A stretch of 55,293 nt of DNA from Candidatus Krumholzibacteriota bacterium (lineage in GTDB: Bacteria; Krumholzibacteriota; Krumholzibacteriia; JACNKJ01): the NCBI GenBank assembly GCA_016933175.1, contig JAFGBK010000005.1, forward strand, positions 1 to 55,293, read 5' to 3'. A model generated the notes under the pieces. That model did not search any database. It saw only the letters and a program-made list of their open reading frames with translations, and was not told the origin of the DNA. Every line of letters starts with the position of its first letter. Position 1 is the stretch's first letter. Both the position numbers and the translations under genes were made by a program. Shown here piece after piece: positions 9,514 through 17,700 of this stretch.

Positions 9514-10704
9514 ATGGCTGAAGTCCGCGATGTCGTCATCGTCTCCGCTGCCCGGACGCCCATCGGCTGCTTCCTCGGCGCCCTGTCCACGGTCCCGGCC
9601 CCCAAGCTCGGCGCCCTCGTCATCGAGGCCGTCCTCGAGCGCGCCGGCGTGCCCAAGGAGGACGTCGACGAGGCCATCATGGGCTGCGTGCTGCCCGCCG
9701 GCCAGGGTCAGGCGCCCGCCCGCCAGGCCGCCCTCGGCGCCGGCCTGCCTCCCGAGGTGGAGTGCATGACCGTCAACAAGGTCTGCGGTTCGGGCCTCAA
9801 GAGCGTCATGCTGGCCGCCCAGGCCATCGCCCTGGGCCACGCCGACATCGTGGTGGCCGGCGGCATGGAGAACATGAGCCTCGCCCCCCACTACGTGCAG
9901 TCGAACCGCAGCGGCATGAAGATGGGCGACTGGACGCTCAAGGACGGCATGGTCTACGACGGCCTCTGGGATCCGTACAACGACTTCCACATGGGCAACT
10001 GCGCCGAGCACTGCGCCCGCGAGCACTCGATCACGCGCGAGGAGCAGGACGCCTTCGCCGTGGCCAGCTACAAGCGCACCCAGGCCGCCATCGAGCAGGG
10101 CCTGTTCAAGACGGAGATCGTCCCGGTGCCCGTGCCCCAGCGCAAGGGTGATCCCGTGATGGTGGACACGGACGAGGAGCCGGGCCGCGTCAACTTCAAC
10201 CGCATCCCGACCCTGCGGCCGGCCTTCCGCAAGGACGGCACGGTGACCGCCGCCAACGCCTCCAGCATCAACGACGGCGCCGCGGCCGTCCTGGTCATGA
10301 GCGCCGACGAGGCGGCCCGGCGCGGCATCACGCCCCTGGCGCGCATCATCGCCCAGGCCAGCGCCGCCCAGGATCCCATCTGGTTCACCACCGCCCCGGC
10401 CGCCGCCATCAAGAAGGCCCTGGACCGGGCCGGCTGGACCGTGGCCGACGTGGACGTCTTCGAGATCAACGAGGCCTTCGCCGTGGTCTCCCTCATCAAC
10501 AACCGGCTGCTGGGCCTGGACCCGGCCAAGGTCAACCTGCGCGGCGGCGCCGTGGCCCTGGGCCATCCCATCGGCGCCAGCGGCGCGCGGGTGCTGGTCA
10601 CCCTGCTCCATGTCATGAAGGACGAAGGACTGAAGCGCGGCCTGGCCAGCCTCTGCATCGGGGGCGGCGAAGCCGCCACCCTGATCGTGGAGGCCGCCGG
10701 CTAG
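9514..10704 (+). CDS. Acetyl-CoA C-acetyltransferase (thiolase)
   Basis: This 396-residue thiolase has the full catalytic set. Cys91 in VNKVCGSGLKS is the acyl-accepting nucleophile. NEAFAV follows near residue 330. His351 lies in GHPIGASGAR and Cys381 in CIGGGEA. It catalyses condensation of two acetyl-CoA or thiolytic cleavage of acetoacetyl-CoA (biosynthetic type) in the cytoplasm; a beta-oxidation role is also possible. The ATG at 9514 is chosen over an in-frame GTG at 9475 because AAGGTGG sits about 6 bases before it and the family starts at this point. It heads a same-strand run of genes. No hydroxybutyryl-CoA dehydrogenase is adjacent. Confidence 0.95.
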   Translation: MAEVRDVVIVSAARTPIGCFLGALSTVPAPKLGALVIEAVLERAGVPKEDVDEAIMGCVLPAGQGQAPARQAALGAGLPPEVECMTVNKVCGSGLKSVMLAAQAIALGHADIVVAGGMENMSLAPHYVQSNRSGMKMGDWTLKDGMVYDGLWDPYNDFHMGNCAEHCAREHSITREEQDAFAVASYKRTQAAIEQGLFKTEIVPVPVPQRKGDPVMVDTDEEPGRVNFNRIPTLRPAFRKDGTVTAANASSINDGAAAVLVMSADEAARRGITPLARIIAQASAAQDPIWFTTAPAAAIKKALDRAGWTVADVDVFEINEAFAVVSLINNRLLGLDPAKVNLRGGAVALGHPIGASGARVLVTLLHVMKDEGLKRGLASLCIGGGEAATLIVEAAG

Positions 10705-10728
10705 CGCTCCGCAAGCACGAGGAGGGAA

Positions 10729-12126
10729 ATGCTCTACGACAGCGTCGAGGCCCTGCGCGCCGGCCTGGCCGCGGGCTTCACCCTGGACGCGGCGGGCCGC
10801 GCCGCCGTCGCCGACGAGGACTGGTGCCGCCGCAAGGGCGCACGCCTGCTGGCCGAGAACGCCGCCCTGAACGCCGACGCCGCGGTGCGCGACGCGGCGC
10901 GCTACGCCGCGCGGCGTCTGGCGGCGGCCCTGGACGTGGTGCCCGCCTCCATCCAGGACTACTACGCGGCCATGGGCCGCGGCGAGACGGCGGTCCGGAC
11001 GGTGCCGGCGGTCAACCTCCGCGGCATGAGCTTCGACATGGCCCTGGCCCTGTTCGAGGCTGCCCTGGCCACGGACGCGGGCGCTTTCATCATCGAGATC
11101 GCCCGCAGCGAGATCGGCTACACCTTCCAGGAGCCGGCCGAGTTCGCGGCCGTGGTCCTGGCGGCGGGCGTGGCCGCTGGCTGGCAGGGGCCGGTATTCC
11201 TGCAGGGCGACCACGTGCAGGTGAAGGCCGCGAGCTACCACGCCGACGCGGACGCCGAGCTGGGCGCCGTCAAGGCCCTCATCCGCGACGAGATCGCCGC
11301 CGGCTTCTACAACATCGACGTGGACACCTCGACGCTCGTCGATCTCTCCCCCGACAGCCTGGACGCCCAGCAGCGCCTCAACTACGAGGTAGGCGCCGAG
11401 CTGACGGCCTTCATCCGCGAGCTGGAACCCGCGGGCGTCACCGTCTCCGTGGGCGGCGAGATCGGCGAGGTGGGCAAGAAGAACTCCACCGTCGAGGAGT
11501 TCCGCGCCTACATGGACGGCTTCGCGCGGAGCCTGGCCGCACGGCGATCCGGCGCCATCGGCATCAGCAAGATCAGCGTGCAGACGGGAACCAGTCACGG
11601 CGGCGTGCCACGGGCCGACGGCAGCGTCGCCGACGTCAAGCTGGACTTCGGCGTGCTGGAGAGCATCGGCGACGCCGGCCGCGCCGACTACGGGCTCAGC
11701 GGCACCGTGCAGCACGGGGCCAGCACCCTGCCCGACGACCTCTTCGACCGCTTCCCGGCCAGCCGCGCCAGCGAGATCCACCTGGCCACGGGCTTCCAGA
11801 ACATGATCTTCGACGACAGCGCCTTCCCGGCGGACCTGCGCGAGCGCATCCATGCCCACCTGGAGGCCAAGCACGCCGGCGAGCGCAAGGAGGGCGATAG
11901 TCGCGAGCAGTTCCTCTACAAGCTGCGCAAGAAGGCCTGGGGCCCGTTCAAGGCCGAGCTGTGGGGCCTGCCCGCGGCGACGCGCGCCCACTTCCGCGCC
12001 CGCCTGCAAGGCAAGTTCGTCTTCTACATGGAGAAGCTCGGCGTGGCCGGCTCGCGGGCCGAGGTGGCGCGCCACGTCGCGCCCGTGGACGTGCCGGCCC
12101 CGCCGCCGGCCGGGCTGGCCGGCTGA
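10729..12126 (+). CDS. Class II fructose-bisphosphate aldolase family protein
   Basis: This 465-residue protein resembles class II (zinc) aldolases. His162 in LQGDHVQ, Glu in GGEIGEVG, His in GTSHGG and His in TVQHGAST match the metal-ligand and active-site positions of the family, and NIDVDTSTL matches the conserved NIDTD region. It is about 100 residues longer than typical enzymes, with an N-terminal extension of ~85 residues and a C-terminal basic tail, and it belongs to a divergent subgroup. The reaction is presumably reversible aldol cleavage of a ketose (bis)phosphate; the substrate is uncertain. AGGAGG lies 4-5 bases before the ATG. Its start is 24 bases after the thiolase stop, so co-transcription is likely. 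Confidence 0.8.
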   Translation: MLYDSVEALRAGLAAGFTLDAAGRAAVADEDWCRRKGARLLAENAALNADAAVRDAARYAARRLAAALDVVPASIQDYYAAMGRGETAVRTVPAVNLRGMSFDMALALFEAALATDAGAFIIEIARSEIGYTFQEPAEFAAVVLAAGVAAGWQGPVFLQGDHVQVKAASYHADADAELGAVKALIRDEIAAGFYNIDVDTSTLVDLSPDSLDAQQRLNYEVGAELTAFIRELEPAGVTVSVGGEIGEVGKKNSTVEEFRAYMDGFARSLAARRSGAIGISKISVQTGTSHGGVPRADGSVADVKLDFGVLESIGDAGRADYGLSGTVQHGASTLPDDLFDRFPASRASEIHLATGFQNMIFDDSAFPADLRERIHAHLEAKHAGERKEGDSREQFLYKLRKKAWGPFKAELWGLPAATRAHFRARLQGKFVFYMEKLGVAGSRAEVARHVAPVDVPAPPPAGLAG

Positions 12127-12140
12127 CCGGCGGCCCCGCC

Positions 12141-13385
12141 GTGCGCCGGGCCGTCGTACATCTCGCCGGGCCGGAGCGGGGCCTCTTCGCCGCCCTGCTC
12201 CTGCTGGTGCTCACGACCCCCTTCTCCATCGCCCTGAGCCAGTCGGCCCTGGCCCTGGCCCTGCTGCTGGGCGCCGCCTGCCTGGCCGCGGGATGGCGGC
12301 CGGCCCGCACCGGCGTCGAACTTTTCGCCCTGGCCTTCGTGGCCTGGGGCCTCGCCGACATCGCCTTCAGCCTCGACCCGGGCGAGAGCCTCGGCCACGC
12401 CAAGCGCTTCCTGCTCCTGCCGGCCCACTGGCTCTTCGCCATGGCCGTCGTGACCGAATGGCGGCGCGCCTGGACCCTGGCCGCCCTCGGCACCGGCGGC
12501 GCCGGCGTCGCCGTCTACGGGATCGTCGCCTGCGCGGCGGGCCCCGGGGGCATCGCCCTGCGCGCCAACCTCACCCAGGGCTACATGACGGCCGGCGGCA
12601 TCATGATGCTCGTGGGCCTGTCCCTGCTGGCCTTCCTGGCCGTCCTGCCGGGGCGCCGCGCGCACAGGCTGGCGGCGGCGGCGCTGGTCCCCGTCCTGGC
12701 CGCCCTGGTGCTCACGCAGACGCGCAGCGCCTGGCTCGGCTTCGCCGCGGGCGGACTGGTCGCCCTGCTCCTGTCGCGGCCGCGCTGGGCCGCCGTCTTC
12801 GCGGTGCTGCTCCTGGTCGGCGGCGCCGCGGCGCCCGAGCGCTATCGCGCCCGCCTGCTCTCCGCCTTCGATCCCTCCCACCCGGACAACCGCCAGCGCC
12901 TGGTCATGTGGGACACGGCCCGCCTCATCCTCCGCGACCGGCCCTTGACGGGCACGGGCGACCTGGACCTGCGCGAGGTCCACCGCGGCTACCATCCCGG
13001 CGCGGACGTGGAGACGGTGGGGCACCTGCACAGCAACCCGGCCATGTTCGCCGCCATCTGGGGCTGGCCGGGCCTGGTGCTGGCCCTGGCCTTCCTGCTG
13101 GCCCTGGGCGCGCTGCTGGTGCGCCGCTGGATCGCCCTGCGCGCCGCCGGCGCGCGGGCGCCGCCCCTGGCGCGCGGCTGGACCCTGGCCGCCCTGGCCG
13201 CCTGGACGGGCTTCATGGTCGGCGGCCTGTTCGAGTGGAGCTTCGGCGACGCCGAGATCGCCCTGCTCCTGTGGTCGCTCACGGGCCTGGGCCTGGCGCC
13301 GGCGGACGCCGCGCCAGACGGGGCGGACGCCGAAGCCGGCGGCGCATCGGCTGCCGCCTGCCACCGGCCGGAGGCGGCGCCATGA
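12141..13385 (+). CDS. O-antigen ligase/polymerase-like membrane protein (Wzy_C family)
   Basis: This protein of about 414 residues has 10-12 predicted membrane helices. The family signature LTQTRSAWLGFAAGG lies near residue 190. A periplasmic loop contains RYRARLLSAFDPSHPDNRQR and then GHLHSNPAMFAAIWGWPGL, which matches the conserved HSHN...GLLG region of O-antigen ligases. These enzymes join or polymerise undecaprenyl-linked glycans in the inner membrane. GTG 12141 is the most upstream start not overlapping the aldolase gene; no good ribosome site is visible, so translational coupling is likely. The stop overlaps the next start (ATGA). The main polysaccharide operon is 30 kb away at 44.9-51.2 kb. 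Confidence 0.75.
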   Translation: MRRAVVHLAGPERGLFAALLLLVLTTPFSIALSQSALALALLLGAACLAAGWRPARTGVELFALAFVAWGLADIAFSLDPGESLGHAKRFLLLPAHWLFAMAVVTEWRRAWTLAALGTGGAGVAVYGIVACAAGPGGIALRANLTQGYMTAGGIMMLVGLSLLAFLAVLPGRRAHRLAAAALVPVLAALVLTQTRSAWLGFAAGGLVALLLSRPRWAAVFAVLLLVGGAAAPERYRARLLSAFDPSHPDNRQRLVMWDTARLILRDRPLTGTGDLDLREVHRGYHPGADVETVGHLHSNPAMFAAIWGWPGLVLALAFLLALGALLVRRWIALRAAGARAPPLARGWTLAALAAWTGFMVGGLFEWSFGDAEIALLLWSLTGLGLAPADAAPDGADAEAGGASAAACHRPEAAP

Positions 13386-13930
13386 CGGACCGTCCGCTGG
13401 AGGACCGCGCCATCGTCGTGCGCCGGCTGCAGCCGCGCGAGGCGCCGAAGCTGGTGGCCGCCGTGCAGGCGAGCCTGCCCGACCTGTCCCGCTACCTGCC
13501 CTGGGCCGAACCGGGCTACGACCTGGCGGCCGCGCGCCGGTTCATCGCCTTCGCCCGCGCGGAGGAGCTGGCGGGCCGCGGCCTCCACTGGTCCGTCTTC
13601 GAGAAGGCCAGCGGCGAGCTGGTGGGCGGCATCGGCCTCATGACGCGCGTCTACGAGTCGGCCGAGCTGGGCTACTGGATCCGTAGCGATCAGTCCGGAC
13701 GCGGCCTGTGCACCCGCGCCGGGCGGCTCATGCTGCGCCACGGCTTCGCGGCGCGGGGCCTGCGCCGCGTCTGGCTCGTCTGCGACGTGGCCAACCGCGG
13801 CAGCGGACGCGTGGCCCGCAAGCTGGGCATGACGCGGGAAGGCCGGTTGCGCGACTACATGCTCGTGAAAGGGCGACCACGCGACCATTACCTCTACGCG
13901 ATCCTGCGCCGCGAGTGGGAAGCGCCGTGA
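13382..13930 (+). CDS. GNAT acetyltransferase, RimJ/RimL type
   Basis: This 182-residue protein has GNAT motif A near IRSDQSGRGLCTRAG, an LGYWI strand before it, and LVCDVANRGSGRVARKLG, a typical RimJ/RimL motif B. It probably transfers acetyl from acetyl-CoA to an amino group (ribosomal protein N-terminus, antibiotic or small metabolite); the substrate is unknown. The ATG overlaps the preceding stop by ATGA, and its own stop overlaps the next gene as GTGA. The three genes are therefore translationally coupled. Confidence 0.85.
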   Translation: MTDRPLEDRAIVVRRLQPREAPKLVAAVQASLPDLSRYLPWAEPGYDLAAARRFIAFARAEELAGRGLHWSVFEKASGELVGGIGLMTRVYESAELGYWIRSDQSGRGLCTRAGRLMLRHGFAARGLRRVWLVCDVANRGSGRVARKLGMTREGRLRDYMLVKGRPRDHYLYAILRREWEAP

Positions 13931-14394
13931 GCGCGCGCGTGGTCGCCGCCGTGACGGACGGGGACCTGGCGCGGGCGCGCGGCCTGCTCGAGGAGTACGC
14001 CGCCTCCCTGGACTTCGCTCTGGACTTCCAGGACTTCACGGCGGAGCTCGCCGCCTTCCCCGGCGACTACGCGCCGCCGCGGGGCCGCGTGCTGCTGGCC
14101 GAGGCGGACGGCGAAGCCGTGGGCTGCGTCTGCCTGCGTCCTCTCGCCGGGGACGCTTGCGAGATGAAGCGTCTCTACCTGAAGCCCGCCTGGCGCGGTC
14201 GCGGCCTCGGCCGCCGTCTGGCGGCCGCCCTCCTGGACGAGGCCCGCGGCCTGGGCTACGCGCGCATGCGCCTGGACACCGTGGCGGCGATGACGGCCGC
14301 CAACGCCCTCTACCGCGCGCTGGGCTTCCGCGCGATCCCGCCCTACCGCCACAACCCCCTGCCCGACGCGCTCTTCTTCGAGCGGGATCTGTGA
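13927..14394 (+). CDS. GNAT acetyltransferase
   Basis: This 155-residue GNAT protein has the acetyl-CoA pyrophosphate loop RGRGLGRRL within MKRLYLKPAWRGRGLG. It continues with RLDTVAAMTAANALYRALGF, the usual beta5-alpha4 region. It starts at GTG 13927, overlapping the stop of the previous acetyltransferase. The two GNAT proteins differ in subfamily and are not recent copies. The substrate is unknown. It ends just before a strong hairpin that separates it from the convergent peptidase gene. Confidence 0.85.
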   Translation: MSARVVAAVTDGDLARARGLLEEYAASLDFALDFQDFTAELAAFPGDYAPPRGRVLLAEADGEAVGCVCLRPLAGDACEMKRLYLKPAWRGRGLGRRLAAALLDEARGLGYARMRLDTVAAMTAANALYRALGFRAIPPYRHNPLPDALFFERDL

Positions 14395-14407
14395 CCATGT
14401 CCGCCGC

Positions 14408-14450
14408 GCAGCGACGGACCGGCCGCCGCGCGGGCGGCGTCCGTCGCTGC
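14408..14450. terminator. Hairpin between convergent genes, probable bidirectional terminator
   Basis: GCAGCGACGGAC (14408-14419) pairs perfectly with GTCCGTCGCTGC (14439-14450). Inside, GCCGCC and GGCGGC extend the stem. It lies between the stops of the plus-strand GNAT gene and the minus-strand S9 peptidase gene. There is no U-tract. Confidence 0.6.
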
Positions 14451-14468
14451 CGCCGCGGCAGTCCGGCC

Positions 14469-16793
14469 CTAGCCGCCCGCCGGGTGCATGTCGGCGCCTC
14501 GCGGCGGATCGCCCAGCAGGTGCGTGGCGAAGTAGTCGCGCGTGAGGCCCAGGTAATAGCGCCAGTCGCCCAGGGCGTGGCCGGCGCCGGGGATGATGAA
14601 CATGTCGAACCGCTTGCCCGCCTTGACCAGGGCGTCGGCCATGCGCATCAGGTGGAGCAGGTGCACGTTGTCGTCCTGCTCGCCGTAGACCATCAGCAGG
14701 CGGCCCCGGAGCCGGTCCGCCAGCTCCAGGTTGCCGGGCGCCGGGGCCGGCACCCAGCGGCGGGCGCCATCCGCGCCGACCTCCTCCCGCACGCCCGCGT
14801 AGCGCTCGACCCAGATGTTGTAGTAGCCGCCCGGGTCGTTGGGCGATGTCATGGCCACGCCCACCTTGAAGAAGTCCGGGTGGACGAGCAGGGCCGAGAC
14901 GGTCATGAAGCCCCCCGAGGAGCCGCCGTAGATCCCCACGCGCTCGATGTCGATCCACGCGTGCCGCGCGGCGAGCTGCTCGATGACCGCCCGCTTGTCG
15001 GCCAGGCCATAGTCGCGGAAGTCGTCGCGCCCGTACTCGCGGTAGGCCAGGCCGCGCTCCGGGCAGCCGCCGCGGTTGCCGAAGCGGACGACGATCAGGC
15101 CGAGCTGTGCCAGAGAGGCCTCGCTGTCGACGGGATTGAAGGCCGTGGGCACGAACTCGCTCTGCTTGCCCGGGTAGACGCGCGTGACGACCGGGTAGCG
15201 CCGCGTCGAGTCGAAGTCGAAGGGCTTGTAGAGGACCCCCCACTGCTCGGTGGCGCCGTCGGCGGACAGGGCGCGGAAGACTTCCGGCGGGCGCCAGCCG
15301 GCCGCCACGAGGTCGCTCACGTCGGCCGTCTCCAGCTCCAGCAGCGTCTCGCCGCCGGCATCGCGCAGGACGCTGCGCGTGGGCAGGTCCACGCGCGAGA
15401 CGTTGTCCACGAAGCAGCCGCGGTCCGGCGCGAAGGCGACGTCGTGCTCGGCGTCCTCGGGTGTGAGCAGGCGCGGCACGCCGCCGTCGAGCGGGACGCG
15501 GTAGAGGTGCTCGTAGTAGGGATTCCGCCCGGGCTCGCGCCCGCTGGCGAGGAGCCAGAGGGTGCCCGCCTCCCGGTCCACGGCCAGGATCGTGCCGGCG
15601 TTGAAGGCGCCCTCCGTCACGCGGCCAAGCAGCCGGCCATCCTGGCCGTAGCGGTACCAGTGCCCCCAGCCGTCCCGCATGGACCACCAGAGCAACTCGC
15701 CGCGCTCGGGCAGCAGGACGGGCGCCTGGATGTAGACCATGGCGTCGTCCAGGCGCTCCTCGATCAGGAGCCGACTCGCGCCCGTGGCGGGATCCGCCGC
15801 GCAGAGGTCCACCCGGGTGTAGTCGCGGCTGCGCCGGACGAAGGTGAGCGTGTCGCCGCCCGCGCTCCAGGTGGTGGCGGGCGCGTGGAGGTCGGTCAGG
15901 TCCTGGTCGGGCCAGCGGTCCGCGTCCACCTTCACGAGGCGCCGCGCGGGGTGGTCGTAGATCCACAGCTCCCAGCCGGCCACCGGGTCGCCCGGCATGG
16001 GGCACTTGTAGGTGCGCAGCGCCGGGCGGGGTCGGTGGAGATGGTCCACCAGCCAGAGGTCCGGCACCGCGCGCACGTCGGCGCGGAAGGCGCAGAAGCG
16101 CCGCGAGTCCGGCGACCAGTTGACCCAGACCCACCGCCGGGCCGGGTCGTCGTTCGCCACGGATTCCCAGTCGGTGCCCCAGCAGTAACCGGGCCGGCCG
16201 CCTTCCGAGAGGCGGTGCTCGGTGCTGTCCGGATCGTCCGTCTCCACGAGCCAGAGCTCGTTGCCCCGCTGGAAAACGCAGAGGGCGCCGTCGGGCGAGA
16301 GGTCGGCCCACGCGGGCGGCGCCGGCTCCGGCGCGACGGGAACCAGCCGATCGGTCGCCGGCTCGTACTCGAGGGTGAACCCGGCGATGGTGAAGCGCAG
16401 GCGCCCGCCGCCCTGGATCGACAGGTCGCGCAGGTCGAGCCGGCGCGCGTCCACGGGCCGCCCGGCCAGGCCGGACAGCGCGGCGGCGAGCCGGTCATGG
16501 TCGAAGAGCGGCTCGCGGGTTCGGCGGGCGGAATCCACCAGCCAGTAGCGCAGGCCGGCGGACGTGCGATAGCGGTACCAGAAGCAGCCGTCGGGCAGCC
16601 AGTGCGGCTCCAGCTCCGTGCTGGGGGTCCGCGCGATGATGCTGTCGGGCCGCCAGGCGGCGGCCAGGCTCCAGTTGGCGCGGGACACCGCGCGCTCGGG
16701 CGCGGCTGCGGGCGCCCTGGCGGCGAGGGCGGGCAGGAGCAGCGCGGGCAGCAGCGCGCCCGCGACGAGGCATGCCCGGATCGATGCGCGCAT
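14469..16793 (-). CDS. Secreted S9 family serine peptidase (dipeptidyl-peptidase IV-like)
   Basis: This 774-residue protein has a signal peptide (about 1-26) and an N-terminal DPP-IV-type beta-propeller (about 60-510) with repeated WSPDSRR-like blade motifs. A C-terminal alpha/beta-hydrolase domain follows. The nucleophile Ser lies in GIYGGSSGGFM (near residue 626). The Asp is in YGEQDDNVHLLH and the His in PGAGHALGD. S9 enzymes release dipeptides or cut small peptides, here probably in the periplasm. GGAGG precedes the ATG. It is transcribed towards the hairpin at 14408-14450. Confidence 0.9.
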   Translation of the reverse strand: MRASIRACLVAGALLPALLLPALAARAPAAAPERAVSRANWSLAAAWRPDSIIARTPSTELEPHWLPDGCFWYRYRTSAGLRYWLVDSARRTREPLFDHDRLAAALSGLAGRPVDARRLDLRDLSIQGGGRLRFTIAGFTLEYEPATDRLVPVAPEPAPPAWADLSPDGALCVFQRGNELWLVETDDPDSTEHRLSEGGRPGYCWGTDWESVANDDPARRWVWVNWSPDSRRFCAFRADVRAVPDLWLVDHLHRPRPALRTYKCPMPGDPVAGWELWIYDHPARRLVKVDADRWPDQDLTDLHAPATTWSAGGDTLTFVRRSRDYTRVDLCAADPATGASRLLIEERLDDAMVYIQAPVLLPERGELLWWSMRDGWGHWYRYGQDGRLLGRVTEGAFNAGTILAVDREAGTLWLLASGREPGRNPYYEHLYRVPLDGGVPRLLTPEDAEHDVAFAPDRGCFVDNVSRVDLPTRSVLRDAGGETLLELETADVSDLVAAGWRPPEVFRALSADGATEQWGVLYKPFDFDSTRRYPVVTRVYPGKQSEFVPTAFNPVDSEASLAQLGLIVVRFGNRGGCPERGLAYREYGRDDFRDYGLADKRAVIEQLAARHAWIDIERVGIYGGSSGGFMTVSALLVHPDFFKVGVAMTSPNDPGGYYNIWVERYAGVREEVGADGARRWVPAPAPGNLELADRLRGRLLMVYGEQDDNVHLLHLMRMADALVKAGKRFDMFIIPGAGHALGDWRYYLGLTRDYFATHLLGDPPRGADMHPAGG

Positions 16794-16896
16794 ATGCGCC
16801 TCCGCAGGTCAGAGGATGTCGAGAGGCAGGCGTGAATCGGGCGGGTATCGATCCCCGCGACCTAGGAGTGACGCCGGCGCGGGTTGCGGTTTCATG

Positions 16897-16929
16897 AAAA
16901 GCCCCCGGCGGCGCGAGGCCGACCGGGGG
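16897..16929 (-). terminator. Rho-independent terminator of the DUF378 gene
   Basis: Read on the minus strand, CCCCCGG and CCGGGGG pair (16902-16929 outer limits) and are followed at once by CTTTTC. It lies directly after the stop of the minus-strand DUF378 gene and before the S9 peptidase gene. Confidence 0.75.
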
Positions 16930-16956
16930 TTGTGCCCCTGCTGGACAGTGTGTGGA

Positions 16957-17175
16957 TCAGGCGCTAACGCTCGCCCAGCGGCGCTGGATGGCGCGCCAGA
17001 AGATGATCTGGTAGATGGCGCACAGGCCGACAAGGGTGTAGATGACGCGGGCCACGGCGGCGCCGCTGCCGCCGAAGATCGCCGCCACGAGGTCCCACTG
17101 GAAGATTCCCACCAGGCCCCAGTTGAGACCGCCGACCACCAGCAACACCGTTACGATGATGTCCAGGGTCTTCAT
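16957..17175 (-). CDS. DUF378 family small membrane protein
   Basis: This 72-residue protein has two hydrophobic helices and the conserved VVGGLNWGLVGIFQWDLVAA motif of DUF378 (YuzA-like), followed by IYTLVGLCAIYQI. The function of the family is unknown. It probably sits in the inner membrane. A strong ribosome site (GGGAGGAAG) lies 5-6 bases before the ATG, and a terminator follows, so it is a monocistronic unit. Confidence 0.9.
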   Translation of the reverse strand: MKTLDIIVTVLLVVGGLNWGLVGIFQWDLVAAIFGGSGAAVARVIYTLVGLCAIYQIIFWRAIQRRWASVSA

Positions 17176-17448
17176 CGATTCTTCCTCCCTTCAGGATCCC
17201 TTGATCTCTGCATTCGATCCTGGCAACCTCAATCTCCTATGCAATGCGTGGACAAATAAATCTTGTCAATGTGTTTCTTTTGCCAGGTACTGGGTCTGAT
17301 TCAGCCGCCGCCTGACCCGAGGCCGCCATGCGCCTGTCAATGGGCTGCATAAGTGCCAACATTTCTTCGACATAGGCGAGTGGGGTCGGAACGGATGCGT
17401 GCGCCGTCAACGCTCCCTGGGGTGATCCGTCCACCAATTGGTTGACCT
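17176..17448. other. Lower-GC intergenic region without a clear gene
   Basis: The first ~110 bases are AT-rich and probably hold the promoter of the minus-strand DUF378 gene. A perfect TTGACA is present on the minus strand at 17264-17269, but no good -10 box lies 16-18 bp from it. The remaining ~160 bases contain no convincing reading frame, repeat or hairpin. Confidence 0.4.
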
Positions 17449-17700
17449 GTGTCGCTCATGTGTCTGCCTTTTGTCCATCTGCTGCGCGATAGGAATCCCT
17501 TGGTGACCCTCGAGTCGCTCCTCGCCGCCGGGGAGGCCCTGACGGCGATGCTGCTCCATCACATCAATCCCGGCGCCGTGATGGCGGCCGACGTCGTCAA
17601 GCTGGACGCCGCCAAGACCGCACCGTCGATGGAAGGGCCGGCGCTCCGCGGGCCGCCGGTTCTCTTCACTTGCGGCGGTCGCCGGAACGCGCCCGGCTAG
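17449..17700 (+). CDS. Possible small hypothetical gene or gene fragment
   Basis: This is an 83-codon frame starting at GTG (or ATG 17458) and overlapping the end of the convergent glycosyltransferase gene by a few bases. Nearly all third codon positions are G or C, as in real genes of this genome, and the residues look protein-like (LVTLESLLAAGEALTAMLL). There is no visible ribosome site and no recognised domain. It may be a short orphan gene, a remnant of a longer one, or chance. Confidence 0.3.
   Translation: MSLMCLPFVHLLRDRNPLVTLESLLAAGEALTAMLLHHINPGAVMAADVVKLDAAKTAPSMEGPALRGPPVLFTCGGRRNAPG

Noticed and set aside
13382-14394. The two adjacent GNAT genes as a recent tandem duplication.
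   Set aside because: They belong to different GNAT subfamilies (RimJ/RimL-like and a short RGRGLG type) and show no sequence similarity beyond the acetyl-CoA loop.
9514-14394. The thiolase-to-GNAT run as one functional pathway.
   Set aside because: Gaps are short and co-transcription is plausible, but thiolase, aldolase, O-antigen ligase and acetyltransferases share no evident pathway, so no joint function is claimed.
16820-16875. A tRNA T-arm-like segment (GCGGG-TATCGAT-CCCGC) upstream of the S9 peptidase gene.
   Set aside because: The loop reads TATCGAT where a tRNA has TTCGANN, and no acceptor, D or anticodon arms can be paired around it.
17264-17269. A perfect TTGACA on the minus strand as the DUF378 promoter.
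   Set aside because: No acceptable -10 box lies 16-18 bp downstream on that strand, so only the -35-like hexamer can be noted.
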